64,000 nt of DNA, from the NCBI GenBank assembly GCA_017302895.1, contig JAFLBV010000001.1, positions 1,659,001-1,723,000 on the forward strand, written 5' to 3'. Both the position numbers and the translations under genes were made by a program. This DNA comes from Ignavibacteria bacterium. GTDB taxonomy: Bacteria; Bacteroidota; Ignavibacteria; Ignavibacteriales; Ignavibacteriaceae. The notes below the pieces were generated by a model, which was given only the letters and a program-made list of their open reading frames with translations, was not told the origin of the DNA and did not search any database. This document shows positions 25,599 to 34,979 of this stretch, one piece after another (position 1 is the stretch's first letter; every line of letters begins with the position of its first letter).

Positions 25599-26330
25599 TC
25601 AATGAACTATGAGTTGTCGTGAGTCTTAATTTTCGGAAAAGGAGCGACAATCGTCCTCGATTGTCCTATCGACAAATTAATGGTTCCACGGAGATCACGG
25701 AGAAATTTTTTAGGGGACGCAGATACACGCAGATTTGACGGATTAACGCAGAGAGGGTGTCTGAATCAGGATTCACAGGATTAAAGGATTTTCAGGATTC
25801 ACCTTTTGAGGGTGTGAGCCCTTATGGCGACACAAAAAGCTATGAACTTTGATCTATGAACTATAATCTGATGCAGTTGAGCCCTATGGGTGGCATGTGG
25901 GTAGAAGGAATTATGAGTTATTAGTTTTGAATTATGAGTTTTCGTAACCCCGCAGGGGTGAAGTATGGGTAGAATCACGGTAACAAATTTTAAGAGAGCC
26001 CTTGTGGTTACATATGGGTAGAAGGAATTATGAGTTATTAGTTTTGAATTATGAGTTTTCGTTACCCCGCAGGGGTGAAATATGGGTAGAATCACGGTTA
26101 CAAATTTTAAGAGAGCCCTTCGGGCGACATATGGGTAGAAATTTTTTGAACACGATTCTCAGAATGGGAAAGATTAATAGGATAGCCCTTCGGGCGACAT
26201 GTGGGTAGAATCACGGTAACAAATTTTAAGGGAGCCCTTCGGGCGACATATGGGTAGAATCACGGTTACAAATTTTAAGAGAGTCCTTTGGGTGACATAT
26301 TGAATAAAGAACAACAATGAAGATGTATTA
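25599..26330. repeat. Repeat field, right part
   Basis: No gene is visible. From 25571 a second copy of the 24631 unit appears, including the GACAATCG hairpin. Then come inverse copies of the REP-like unit ending ATATGGGTAGAA (about 25881, 25965, 26010, 26075, 26130, 26195, 26255), alternating CCCCGCAGGGG and GCCCTTCGGGC mini-hairpins with the spacer ATCACGGTAACAAATTTTAA. Short open frames here are translations of repeats. Confidence 0.75.
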
Positions 26331-26371
26331 ATAAAAATTCAAATAAAATAAAGAAAAACACAGGACTAAAA

Positions 26372-28348
26372 ATGGCAACCAATAATTTACAACCGACAAA
26401 ACTAATTTCTCTACTGGAATTATTCGAAGGAAAAAAATTTGAGGTACCTGATTACCAAAGAGGGTACTCTTGGGATGAGGAACAAATTCTCGATCTCCTG
26501 ACCGACATCGAAATGCACAACAGCAAATCGGGTCATAAGCATTTTACCGGAACAATTGTTGTTGAGCGCCCAAATGGCGGTGATGTATATCAAATCGTTG
26601 ATGGACAACAACGGCTTGTGACATGTGTGATGATACTAAGGGCAATTGTGGAAATTGATCCAACCAAATTACCAAAGATTGAATCGATACTAAAAAAGAC
26701 ACCATCAGGATATGAAACTGCCTTGCGATTAAGTGATTATGACAACGATTTTTTTGAGGGAAATATTCTGAATCAGAAATATCTTCCGATTGTAACTTCT
26801 TCTAACAAACGATTGTCTATTTGTTATTCCACAATTACAGATTGGCTGAGACGAGAAGGTCGTGATACTGAGAAAATGTTTGAATGTCTGAAATCTCAAC
26901 TGGGATTTATATTTTTTGAAACTTCCTCGGCCAGAGAAACAACGACAATGTTTGAGGTAATTAACAATCGTGGAAAGGCTCTTTCAGATCTTGAAAAATT
27001 TAAGAATTATTTTATCCATTTATGCAATCTGTATGATTTTATGGATTTATCAAATAAAATAAGTTCGGCTTGGGGTGAAATATTATCCCATTTGGAGGAT
27101 GCAAGTTTAACTACAACTTCTCTTGAAAACCGGTTCGTGCGGAATTCATTTGGAGTGATATTTTGGTGGTCGTGGAAAGAAAAAGATGATTTATACAAAA
27201 GTGTTCGGAGTCACTTTTCTGATAAAGAAAAAACCAACTCTTCAGAGAATCAAAGTGCCTTGGAAAAAACTCTGACAGGCTACTTTGAATTCTTTTTAAG
27301 TGCAGCTAAAACATACGCACTGATTTTTTGTACTGATAGGACAAAACGAAAAAATAGTGAGCAAGAAATTACTGAAGATCTTGAAGTAATCTTTAAGAAC
27401 TTTAGAAATCACGGCTCCTCTGATAATGTAATCCCTCTGTTGTTAGTATTAATGGACAACTATTTTAAATATCCGAAGATAAGGAGTACTATTGCTGAGA
27501 CCATTAAAATTGTTGAAGTTTTAAATTTTAGGGTTTACTGTCTGCCGCGGATATTTTTTAGAACGGATACAAAACGGTCATTCATGTATGCTATGGCATA
27601 TAATACATACTATGGTTACAGCTTTAATGAAAAACTTGAATTCGTAGATGAAATCAATGAAAAAAATAAGTACAGCAAGGAGTACTATCATAAAATACAG
27701 GAGAAACTCATTAGGTTCATTGAGAAGTATTGTCCGGAGCGAAAATTTGTTCAAGCACTAACTCTCGATTCAGGTGAAATTGAGAATTACTATGGATGGG
27801 CATCCTTGAATTTCTTTCTTGCTAAGTATGAACAACACTTACATAAAAATGATCCCAAATGGGACTTCGAAACTCTTCTAATGATGGACGGAAAGAATAA
27901 ATTAACGAAGGAACATTTCCTTGCCATAGAAAATGAGGAAGTCTTCGGAGGAAGAGATTCCATTGAGAAGAGAAGATTAGGCAATATGATGTTAGTCCCC
28001 AGTTCGATAAATTCAAGTCTTAGTAAAAAAGCACCTTGGGAGAAAATCATGCAAATTCGGGATAACATCAATCTCAGAAAGAACCTGTATCAACTCGATG
28101 AAGTAGTAAAATTGTACTTGGACATTGAGAAAGATATACTTTCCAAAAATAAGAATACACTAAATCGAAGAAGAGAAATTTTACAAAGAGTTCTTGATAG
28201 CCGCGAAACCAACATGATCAAATTTGCTCTTGAAGAATGGAAATACCCAGGAGAGCCAAATTTTCGGTTTCAAAAAGTTAATACTCTTCAAGCTCAAAAA
28301 GAAAAAAGAAATTCCAGGTATTATCCGGATTATGAGAGGGGAAAATGA
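26372..28348 (+). CDS. DUF262/DUF1524-like protein (GmrSD-type) 1
   Basis: 658 residues. DUF262 ParB-like domain: VPDYQRGYSWDEEQILDLL (about 24-42) and YQIVDGQQRLVTCVMILRAI (about 72-92), with the family's QR and DGQQR boxes. A long helical middle follows. The C-terminal HNH-like part keeps His515 (KEHFLAIENEE) and Asn538 (RRLGNMMLVPSS..N) of DUF1524, though the usual Pro is Ala. In GmrSD, DUF262 gives NTP use and DUF1524 the nuclease for modified DNA. First gene of a four-gene AT-rich set. Confidence 0.85.
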   Translation: MATNNLQPTKLISLLELFEGKKFEVPDYQRGYSWDEEQILDLLTDIEMHNSKSGHKHFTGTIVVERPNGGDVYQIVDGQQRLVTCVMILRAIVEIDPTKLPKIESILKKTPSGYETALRLSDYDNDFFEGNILNQKYLPIVTSSNKRLSICYSTITDWLRREGRDTEKMFECLKSQLGFIFFETSSARETTTMFEVINNRGKALSDLEKFKNYFIHLCNLYDFMDLSNKISSAWGEILSHLEDASLTTTSLENRFVRNSFGVIFWWSWKEKDDLYKSVRSHFSDKEKTNSSENQSALEKTLTGYFEFFLSAAKTYALIFCTDRTKRKNSEQEITEDLEVIFKNFRNHGSSDNVIPLLLVLMDNYFKYPKIRSTIAETIKIVEVLNFRVYCLPRIFFRTDTKRSFMYAMAYNTYYGYSFNEKLEFVDEINEKNKYSKEYYHKIQEKLIRFIEKYCPERKFVQALTLDSGEIENYYGWASLNFFLAKYEQHLHKNDPKWDFETLLMMDGKNKLTKEHFLAIENEEVFGGRDSIEKRRLGNMMLVPSSINSSLSKKAPWEKIMQIRDNINLRKNLYQLDEVVKLYLDIEKDILSKNKNTLNRRREILQRVLDSRETNMIKFALEEWKYPGEPNFRFQKVNTLQAQKEKRNSRYYPDYERGK

Positions 28349-28415
28349 GCTACATAAAATGTCTTGTAAAAACAAATTTTTTATAACTAAAACCAAAATC
28401 AGCTGAGAACCACTT

Positions 28416-30212
28416 ATGAACCCACAAAAATATTCAGTAAACCAACATCAAATTTCAACATTTTTGGCATTCGTTAAAGATGGTCAAATAGCTATACCCG
28501 AAGTTCAAAGACCTTTTGTATGGGATGCTAGTCGGGTGAGGGACTTGATTGATAGCTTATACAGAGGATATCCAATAGGATATGTCATTACATGGCAAAA
28601 CCCAAATGTAAGGTTGAAGGACGGTCGATTATCTGAAGGAAAGAAGATCTTGATTGATGGACAGCAGAGAATTACTGCTCTCCGGGCTGCTGTACTGGGG
28701 GAGGATGTTGTAAACAAAGAATATGATAAAGTAAAAATAAAGATAGCATTTAACCCAATTACAGAAGCATTTGAAGTCCAAAATCCGGCGATTCTAAAAG
28801 ACAAAACTTGGATATCTGATATTTCTGAAGTACTCAACAACCAAAGCATAATACAAACTGTAAAAGGATATTCAGCTGAGAATTCTAATATTGATGAACA
28901 CATTATTGAAAGAAGCATAACAAGACTTCTGGATATTCAGAATAAACAGATAGGAACAATTGATCTTGCGCATGATTTGGACATCGAAACCGTCACAACA
29001 ATTTTTATAAGAATAAATAAGCAGGGTGTAGAGTTATCACAAGCGGATTTTGCGATGAGTAAAATTGCATCGAATGAGCGATTCGACGGGCCAAAACTTC
29101 GTAAAGCCATCGATTACTTTTGTCATCTTGCTGTGGCACCACATTATTTTGAGCATATCAAAGGGCACGACAAAGAGTTCTCGGAAACAGACTATTTTAA
29201 GGCTATGACTTGGCTTAAGGATGAGAAGGATGACCTATATGACCCGAGTTACACTGATGTCCTCAGAGTGGCATTTACAAGTGAGTTCCAAAGGGGAAGG
29301 CTCTCTGATCTGGTAAGTTTACTATCAGGAAGAAATTTCCAAACACGCGAATATGAAGAAAGTATAGCGGAAGATACATTTGCCAGGATGAAAAAATCAC
29401 TTATTTCGTTGATGAATATGACAAACTTTAAGAGATTTGTTATGATTATCCGGTCTGCTGGTTTCATTTCTTCTGAAATGATCCGATCACAAAATACATT
29501 AAATTTTGCCTATATTCTTTACCTTAAACTGAAAGAATCCGGCGTTGAGAAGCATAAGATAGCCAGGCATGTTTCCAGATGGTTTGTTTTTTCTGTGCTT
29601 ACAAGCCGCTATGGTGGATCACCCGAATCTGTGTTCGACTACGATATAAAACAACTATCTTCAAAGTCTTTTGGAGAATATTTTGAAGCAGTTGAGAACG
29701 CTGAATTATCTGATGCTTTTTGGGAAGTTGGGCTTATTCAGAGGTTAAATACTGCTATTTCAAGCAGTCCCATTTTCAATGTTTTTCAAGCTTCAATGGT
29801 TAAAGGGAATGACAAAGGTTTTCTCTCCCGGGATATAACAGTAGCAGATATTATTTTGTACCATGGCGATATACATCACATATTTCCAAAGAACTATCTG
29901 AAAAACAATAATAAATCTCGAGGCGAGTATAACCAAATAGCAAACTATGTGTTAATGCAGCAGGAGATCAATATTAGTATCGGCGCCAAATCACCGGATA
30001 TTTATTTCAATGAATTAAAAAAACAATGCTCTGGTGAAATCGCTTTGAAATACGGAGGAATAGATAATATGGTTGAATTAATGAACAACTTAAAAACACA
30101 CTGTATCCCGGAGTCAATATTTGAGATGACGGTTGAAAATTATGGAGAATTCCTTGAACAACGCAGAAAACTTATGGCTCAGAAAATGAAAAACTATTAT
30201 TTCAGTTTATAA
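28416..30212 (+). CDS. DUF262/HNH protein (GmrSD-type) 2
   Basis: 598 residues. DUF262 boxes: AIPEVQRPFVWDASRVRDLI and KILIDGQQRITALRAAVLG. The C-terminal HNH box is intact: His487-His488 in GDIHHIFPKNYLKNNN, then NQIANYVLMQQEINISIGAK as the downstream Asn element. It is only distantly similar to gene 1, so the pair may form a hetero-oligomer or recognise different modifications. It starts 67 nt after gene 1, same strand, same AT-rich composition. Confidence 0.85.
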   Translation: MNPQKYSVNQHQISTFLAFVKDGQIAIPEVQRPFVWDASRVRDLIDSLYRGYPIGYVITWQNPNVRLKDGRLSEGKKILIDGQQRITALRAAVLGEDVVNKEYDKVKIKIAFNPITEAFEVQNPAILKDKTWISDISEVLNNQSIIQTVKGYSAENSNIDEHIIERSITRLLDIQNKQIGTIDLAHDLDIETVTTIFIRINKQGVELSQADFAMSKIASNERFDGPKLRKAIDYFCHLAVAPHYFEHIKGHDKEFSETDYFKAMTWLKDEKDDLYDPSYTDVLRVAFTSEFQRGRLSDLVSLLSGRNFQTREYEESIAEDTFARMKKSLISLMNMTNFKRFVMIIRSAGFISSEMIRSQNTLNFAYILYLKLKESGVEKHKIARHVSRWFVFSVLTSRYGGSPESVFDYDIKQLSSKSFGEYFEAVENAELSDAFWEVGLIQRLNTAISSSPIFNVFQASMVKGNDKGFLSRDITVADIILYHGDIHHIFPKNYLKNNNKSRGEYNQIANYVLMQQEINISIGAKSPDIYFNELKKQCSGEIALKYGGIDNMVELMNNLKTHCIPESIFEMTVENYGEFLEQRRKLMAQKMKNYYFSL

Positions 30213-30310
30213 GCACAAGTTGTTAATTGTCTGGGATTTATGGATTGAACGAGATGGATTTGAAAAACTTACATATCTAATCAAAAAAGAAATTAGAATA
30301 AGATAAAAGT

Positions 30311-31348
30311 ATGCTCAAAGATTTTTTAATTGATTTCACCAAGCAATACCACGAACTCGGTCATGATAACTTCTTGATTTTCGAAGGAATTAAAAACAGC
30401 TCTGAAGTGAATGACTATATTGACAGTGTGTCAGGACTTGGACACAGGATCAAGTTCGGACATAACTTTGAGGGATTGTCTGAGTCTTTTGAGATAGATG
30501 GTATAGAGGGCATAACCTCCTGGTTCGATCATATGATGAAGGATTTTACTTCCCATGATGGCCTACCACTACCAGGAGCGGAGTTTGTTCAAAACCTAAC
30601 AGGGATGGACTACCAAGAAGCAGTCGAATGGTTAGCTGTAGATGCAACAGATGTTTTAGCACTCGGGCTTTCAGCAGGAGCGTTGAACCTGATCGAAAAA
30701 AAATTGAATAATAATCCTAAATTGAGAGTAGCTGTTCAAACCATCGCAGGTGTTGAAGGTATTGTCGACGATAATCCTCTCTTAGTAGGATACATGGCAA
30801 TTAAAGTTGCATCAGATGTCAATAAGAAATATAACTTTGTTTCAGAATCTGCAAGCGAAAAAGTCAAAGATATTTCAGGAAAAGTCATTCGAGTTGCCGG
30901 AAAAATCTGTGTTGGAACTTTTGTTGCCGGGGTCTCTACAGAATTAGTTTTGAACGAATCGATTATGGAAGTAGCTGGCGATCTGTTAAATACAAGTTTT
31001 GATACCAAATTGATTTTGGCTGATACTTTATTGAACGGTGTCGAGGCAGCACATAATGTAGCGGATGCAGGGGATTGGATAGCCGATATAGGTGACATTT
31101 TGGATGGGGCTGCCACTCTGGGATTGGGTATTCTGTTGGGTAAAGCAGTCAAAGGTATCTTTAGCATTTATAACGAAGCAGAGAGGAATCGGGTCACCCG
31201 ACTTATGACAATCAAGTTGCAGAGGGAGGAAATAACGCAACTTTGTAAAAAAGGATTTCCAGCAGCTTTGCTAAAAGAGCGAATTAAGGCGCTTGATAAT
31301 TCATCATCCTATTTTGGTTTACTGCCACCACCAAAAGGAATGAGATGA
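30311..31348 (+). CDS. Glycine/alanine-rich hydrophobic protein of the DUF262 island
   Basis: 345 residues, no recognised family. The N-terminal 100 residues are soluble (FLIFEGIKNSSEVNDYIDSV; ITSWFDHMMKDFTSH). Then come four hydrophobic Gly/Ala segments: TDVLALGLSAGALNLI, NPLLVGYMAIKVASD, VIRVAGKICVGTFVAGVSTE and GAATLGLGILLGKAVKGIF. These could insert in a membrane, as in pore-type effectors. It starts 98 nt after gene 2, and its stop overlaps the ATG of gene 4. The effector role is inference. Confidence 0.6.
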   Translation: MLKDFLIDFTKQYHELGHDNFLIFEGIKNSSEVNDYIDSVSGLGHRIKFGHNFEGLSESFEIDGIEGITSWFDHMMKDFTSHDGLPLPGAEFVQNLTGMDYQEAVEWLAVDATDVLALGLSAGALNLIEKKLNNNPKLRVAVQTIAGVEGIVDDNPLLVGYMAIKVASDVNKKYNFVSESASEKVKDISGKVIRVAGKICVGTFVAGVSTELVLNESIMEVAGDLLNTSFDTKLILADTLLNGVEAAHNVADAGDWIADIGDILDGAATLGLGILLGKAVKGIFSIYNEAERNRVTRLMTIKLQREEITQLCKKGFPAALLKERIKALDNSSSYFGLLPPPKGMR

Positions 31349-32319
31349 TAGGCGTCGGTGCAATCTTGAATTTCTTCAAAGGTTTGGCTCAAAGAAAAAA
31401 TTTAAAGAACCAGATTCAAGCTTTAAGTGATTCTTTAAATAATGACCTTTTTCAGGACCTGAGTGGCATGGAAAGATTTGAAAAGATAAGCAATCTTCTA
31501 AAAGCGGAGAAGGATTTTTGGATTGAAAAACTCTCATCAATAAATCAAAAAATTGAAATACTTGAAACGGAAACAACTATCATGAAAACAGAAATTGCAA
31601 AAGCTGAGAGTGAACTCAAAAAAGCCAGGGCGAACAAATATGATGTAGCTTTGCTTGCCGTAAATATTCAGGAACTTGCCATAAATGCTGTCAAAGAAAT
31701 TCAAGAAGTAAGGGAATCTCTTCAGCGAATAAATACTCAAATAGAGTCACAAAGTAGTCAGATAGAACAATTTAATACCTCAAAAGACGGACTGAACAAT
31801 TCTGTTACCAAATTAAAAACAGATATTGAGACAATACATCAGGAATATTCTCGCGGGTATGAAGTGATCCAGACTGTCGAAAATCTAAAAAAGGTACTAA
31901 CAGTTTTAGAAAATGAAATAAATCAGAAAAATGAATCGATAGTTTCACTATTTCTAAAACAAGAGCAAGATATCACCGAACTCAACTCAATGGTTGATCA
32001 AAAGTTCTTATCTATTCAGAGCAATATTGTAAAAATCTCAGATGATTTTGATTCCCACATTATTGAGAATAAGGATATTCTGGAAAAGGTTGATAGTGAA
32101 ATTATTAGTCTGAAGTCTATACTTGAATCTGTCTCCGGAACTGTTGAGAAAAATCATCAGAAACTTCAAAATCAACTTATTGATATTGAGGACAAGACAA
32201 AAAAGAGGATAGAATCTCAGGATAATTACTTGCGCAGTTTTAAAACTATCATGTTTGTAATGAGTATAATATTCTCGTCCGCAGTATTTATTCTGTTTTT
32301 CATCGTATTAAAAAAATAA
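31345..32319 (+). CDS. Tail-anchored coiled-coil protein of the DUF262 island
   Basis: 324 residues: a short helical head, coiled coil from about 45 to 290 (e.g. KIEILETETTIMKTEIAKAE, LQRINTQIESQSSQIEQFN), and a C-terminal membrane anchor TIMFVMSIIFSSAVFILFFI followed by VLKK. Translationally coupled to the hydrophobic gene (ATGA). Such proteins act as sensors or scaffolds at the inner membrane; here the role is unknown. Confidence 0.65.
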   Translation: MIGVGAILNFFKGLAQRKNLKNQIQALSDSLNNDLFQDLSGMERFEKISNLLKAEKDFWIEKLSSINQKIEILETETTIMKTEIAKAESELKKARANKYDVALLAVNIQELAINAVKEIQEVRESLQRINTQIESQSSQIEQFNTSKDGLNNSVTKLKTDIETIHQEYSRGYEVIQTVENLKKVLTVLENEINQKNESIVSLFLKQEQDITELNSMVDQKFLSIQSNIVKISDDFDSHIIENKDILEKVDSEIISLKSILESVSGTVEKNHQKLQNQLIDIEDKTKKRIESQDNYLRSFKTIMFVMSIIFSSAVFILFFIVLKK

Positions 32320-32420
32320 CTCGAGTTCTACTTGAAGACAAGAAAATATAAGAATTAAAAGGCAGGACTGGTAATATTTTTTTTGCACACTTTTACTTTT
32401 AACCTCATGTTTAATCACCA

Positions 32421-32485
32421 TTTTCAACCAATTTACCCAAATTCATTCAATAGATTGAACGAATTTAGCTAAATTTGTTCAATTG
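32421..32485 (+). repeat. Left 65-nt direct repeat with palindrome (operator-like)
   Basis: Pairs with 33670-33734 (about 61 of 65 positions equal by hand count), flanking the ATPase gene. The core at 32455-32482 is a 28-nt palindrome (TTGAAC..AATTTAGCTAAATT..GTTCAA, one mismatched pair). It contains TAAATTTG, a Bacteroidota -7 box, so it can act as an operator over the ATPase promoter. Confidence 0.75.
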
Positions 32486-32498
32486 AATGGAGAAATTT

Positions 32499-33626
32499 AT
32501 GATAGCCCGAAAAATTGAGTCTTATATTCTTGAGTCGCTTGTTCCGGGAAAGGTGGTAATCCTACTTGGAGCAAGGAGGACGGGAAAGACGGTTTTGTTG
32601 AACAAAATCGTTTCGATGGTTTCTGAGCCGTACATTTTCTTTAACGGTGAGGATTTTGAAGTACAGAGGTTGCTAGAGAACAGAACGGTGGCAAACTACG
32701 AAAAGATTCTCGGCACTTCAAGACTTTTGGTGATTGATGAGGCTCAGAAGATACCTGATATCGGGAAAATATTGAAACTGATGGTTGACTCAATACCCGG
32801 TTTAAGAGTAATAGTTACCGGATCATCGGCATTTGACCTGACCGGAAAACTTGGGGAGCCCCTCACAGGCCGAAACCAGACATTTCGTCTGTTTCCGTTA
32901 AGCGAGCAGGAACTTGATCCCCTTTATGGACTTGTTGAGAAAAGATCTGCACTTGAGGAACGCCTTGTTTTTGGTTCTTATCCCGAAGTTATTTCACTTC
33001 AGGGGAGTGCAGCGAAGGCAAAGTATCTCAAAGAGCTGGTTAATGATTATCTTTTGCGTGACCTATTGTCTTTTGAGGGTGTAAAAAATGCCGGGGTGAT
33101 CAAAAATCTTCTGAGGCTTGTAGCTTTCCAGGCAGGAGCGGAAGTGTCGATGAGTGAACTGGCATCAAATCTTGGGATTTCGAGAAACACAGTAGAAAAA
33201 TATCTTGATCTTTTATCGAAGGTCTATGTGATTTTCAAGGTTGAGGGTTTCTCCAGGAACCTCAGGAAGGAAATCACCAAGAATGCAAAGTGGTATTTCT
33301 ACGATAACGGGATAAGAAATACTCTGGTGGCAAATATTAATCCTCTCGAACTTCGAAACGATACGGGCAGTCTTTGGGAGAATTTTGTTATAAGTGAACG
33401 AGTCAAGTATCAGGAATATAATGATATCCTGTCGAACAACTTTTTCTGGCGCACCTATGACAAACAGGAGATTGACTGGATAGAAGAAAGAGAAGGTAAA
33501 CTTTTTGCGTATGAGTTCAAATTCAACAAGGAGAAAGCAAAATTTCCCGTTGCGTTTTCAACTGCATATCCTGATTCGGAGTTTCGTGTCATATCGGTTA
33601 AGAATTACCATGAATTTGTGATGTGA
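32499..33626 (+). CDS. COG1373-type ATPase (AAA_14 + DUF4143), copy 1
   Basis: 375 residues. Walker A GARRTGKTVLLNK, Walker B RLLVIDEAQKI, sensor VIVTGSSAFDLTG, then the DUF4143 C-terminal domain with a helix-turn-helix-like part (MSELASNLGISRNTVEKYLD) and an endonuclease-like end (TYDKQEIDWIEEREGKLFAYEFKFN, a D-x-E-x-K-like core). I chose the ATG at 32499 because GGAG lies 6 nt before it, inside the repeat's flank. The cellular role of this family is unclear. Confidence 0.85.
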   Translation: MIARKIESYILESLVPGKVVILLGARRTGKTVLLNKIVSMVSEPYIFFNGEDFEVQRLLENRTVANYEKILGTSRLLVIDEAQKIPDIGKILKLMVDSIPGLRVIVTGSSAFDLTGKLGEPLTGRNQTFRLFPLSEQELDPLYGLVEKRSALEERLVFGSYPEVISLQGSAAKAKYLKELVNDYLLRDLLSFEGVKNAGVIKNLLRLVAFQAGAEVSMSELASNLGISRNTVEKYLDLLSKVYVIFKVEGFSRNLRKEITKNAKWYFYDNGIRNTLVANINPLELRNDTGSLWENFVISERVKYQEYNDILSNNFFWRTYDKQEIDWIEEREGKLFAYEFKFNKEKAKFPVAFSTAYPDSEFRVISVKNYHEFVM

Positions 33627-33669
33627 ATATCATTGTTACTACTGAACACAATTCACACTTTTACCCCAA

Positions 33670-33734
33670 TTTTCAACCAATTCACGCAAATTCATTCAAT
33701 GAATTGAACGAATTTAGCTAAATTTGTTCAATTG
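33670..33734 (+). repeat. Right 65-nt direct repeat with palindrome
   Basis: Copy of 32421-32485 downstream of the ATPase gene, same orientation, palindrome at 33704-33731. No gene follows it on this strand, so a plain operator role does not explain this copy. Confidence 0.75.
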
Positions 33735-33780
33735 CCGGTGGATGTTGACAATCTTACAGTTCGAGGAAACCTAAGCTAGG

Positions 33781-34263
33781 TCAGAAACCTCCGTTTGGTC
33801 TGATGTGAATTTTCAGATTGGAGATATATCCGCCGTTACAGACTCCGGCACCGATATCAGAGGCAGTTCCTTCCGTAAGTTTCAAATATGCGTTTACTGC
33901 TTCGGATTTAGCTTGTGCTTCGGTTTCTCTCAGAGACCAGGAGTAGATGCCTGCGAATTTGTTTTGAAATACGATGTAGGCACAGCCCCCGCCTTCCCAG
34001 GCAAGTACCACAGTCGGGTAGTAACCGCCACGCAATTTGCACTGTTCCTCTGCTCTTGCACACGCTTCGGGCAGGCTGTTGTAATCGGTAACGGCACCCA
34101 CAATCACATTGTCGCCATTTCTGTCAACGGCAATCGCCGCAAAAGTAGCCCTTCCTTTTGACGGAGAAGTGTTGTAGTCGGAGGTGGTGTTAAACCGGGT
34201 CTGGCCCAGGATTGTTGTAGAGAGTGCGAGGAAGAATAATGATAAAAATAAATTACGATCCAT
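33781..34263 (-). CDS. Secreted DUF4189-like protein
   Basis: 160 residues with a signal peptide (NLFLSLFFLALSTTILGQ) and one compact domain typical of DUF4189: GRATFAAIAVDRNGDNVIVG, SLPEACARAEEQCKLRGG and CAYIVFQNKFAG, with several cysteines. The ATG has GAGG 5 nt upstream. Exported; function unknown. Confidence 0.65.
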   Translation of the reverse strand: MDRNLFLSLFFLALSTTILGQTRFNTTSDYNTSPSKGRATFAAIAVDRNGDNVIVGAVTDYNSLPEACARAEEQCKLRGGYYPTVVLAWEGGGCAYIVFQNKFAGIYSWSLRETEAQAKSEAVNAYLKLTEGTASDIGAGVCNGGYISNLKIHIRPNGGF

Positions 34264-34339
34264 GTTAACCTCGATGGAAAAGTTTTTATCAGTAACGATG
34301 GAAATGTAGTTATATTCTTACCAAAATCAAAAAAAAGAT

Positions 34340-34777
34340 TCACCCCGCTTTTTCTGCAAATTCCTTAAACTGTTGCAGATACTTCATGCTTTCTTTTTTG
34401 AAGGCACCGGGCATGAGGAAACCGATGATTTTCATGAAACCTGAAAACTGAAATTCGTTTTCGCAGCGGTAGAGGGTGCGGTTTTCGTCGAGGGGGATGA
34501 AGTGATTTTTCACTTCGTTCCAGACACCCTTTGCTTCATAGGTTCCGGAGAATTCTTCGGGGAGGTTTCTGACGGTGATGGTTTCAATCATTTCGATATC
34601 CCGTTTCCCCATCTTGAAGTGGAGTTTTGATTTTGCTCCCGGTTCACCGGGAGTTCCGCTGAGGTGCTGGAAACTTTGCAGACCTGGTTGCCAGTGTTTC
34701 AGGTTATCGGGATTGTCGAAAAGTTCAACAACTTTTTTTACAGGGAGATTGATTTCTATTTCGCTGCTGTATTTCAT
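34340..34777 (-). CDS. SRPBCC (START-like) protein
   Basis: 145 residues: YSSEIEINLPVKKVVELFDN then PDNLKHWQPGLQSFQ at the start and a C-terminal long helix (KKESMKYLQQFKEFA), the helix-grip fold of polyketide cyclase/SRPBCC proteins. The ATG at 34777 has GAGGAA upstream; a longer frame adds 25 unlikely residues. Binds a small hydrophobic ligand; substrate unknown. Confidence 0.75.
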   Translation of the reverse strand: MKYSSEIEINLPVKKVVELFDNPDNLKHWQPGLQSFQHLSGTPGEPGAKSKLHFKMGKRDIEMIETITVRNLPEEFSGTYEAKGVWNEVKNHFIPLDENRTLYRCENEFQFSGFMKIIGFLMPGAFKKESMKYLQQFKEFAEKAG

Positions 34778-34979
34778 GTGGTTCCTCGTGGATGGATTGG
34801 GAAAAGATTTTCGATTAAAATGCGAAGTTAATGGAAACGGAGTTAACAACAAAACAACACTTCGATAAAAAAATTAAAAAAAATAAAAAACCATTTGCAA
34901 TTAAAAAAAACATTCCCTATCTTGCAGATGGTTCTTTAATAATCTCCCGTAATAATAATTTAATCAGAAAGATCTCGCC

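Noticed and set aside
25799-26095. 98-codon open frame in the repeat field
   Set aside because: The protein is a translation of the repeat units (HNSKLITHNSFYPYV occurs twice), with no gene-like features.
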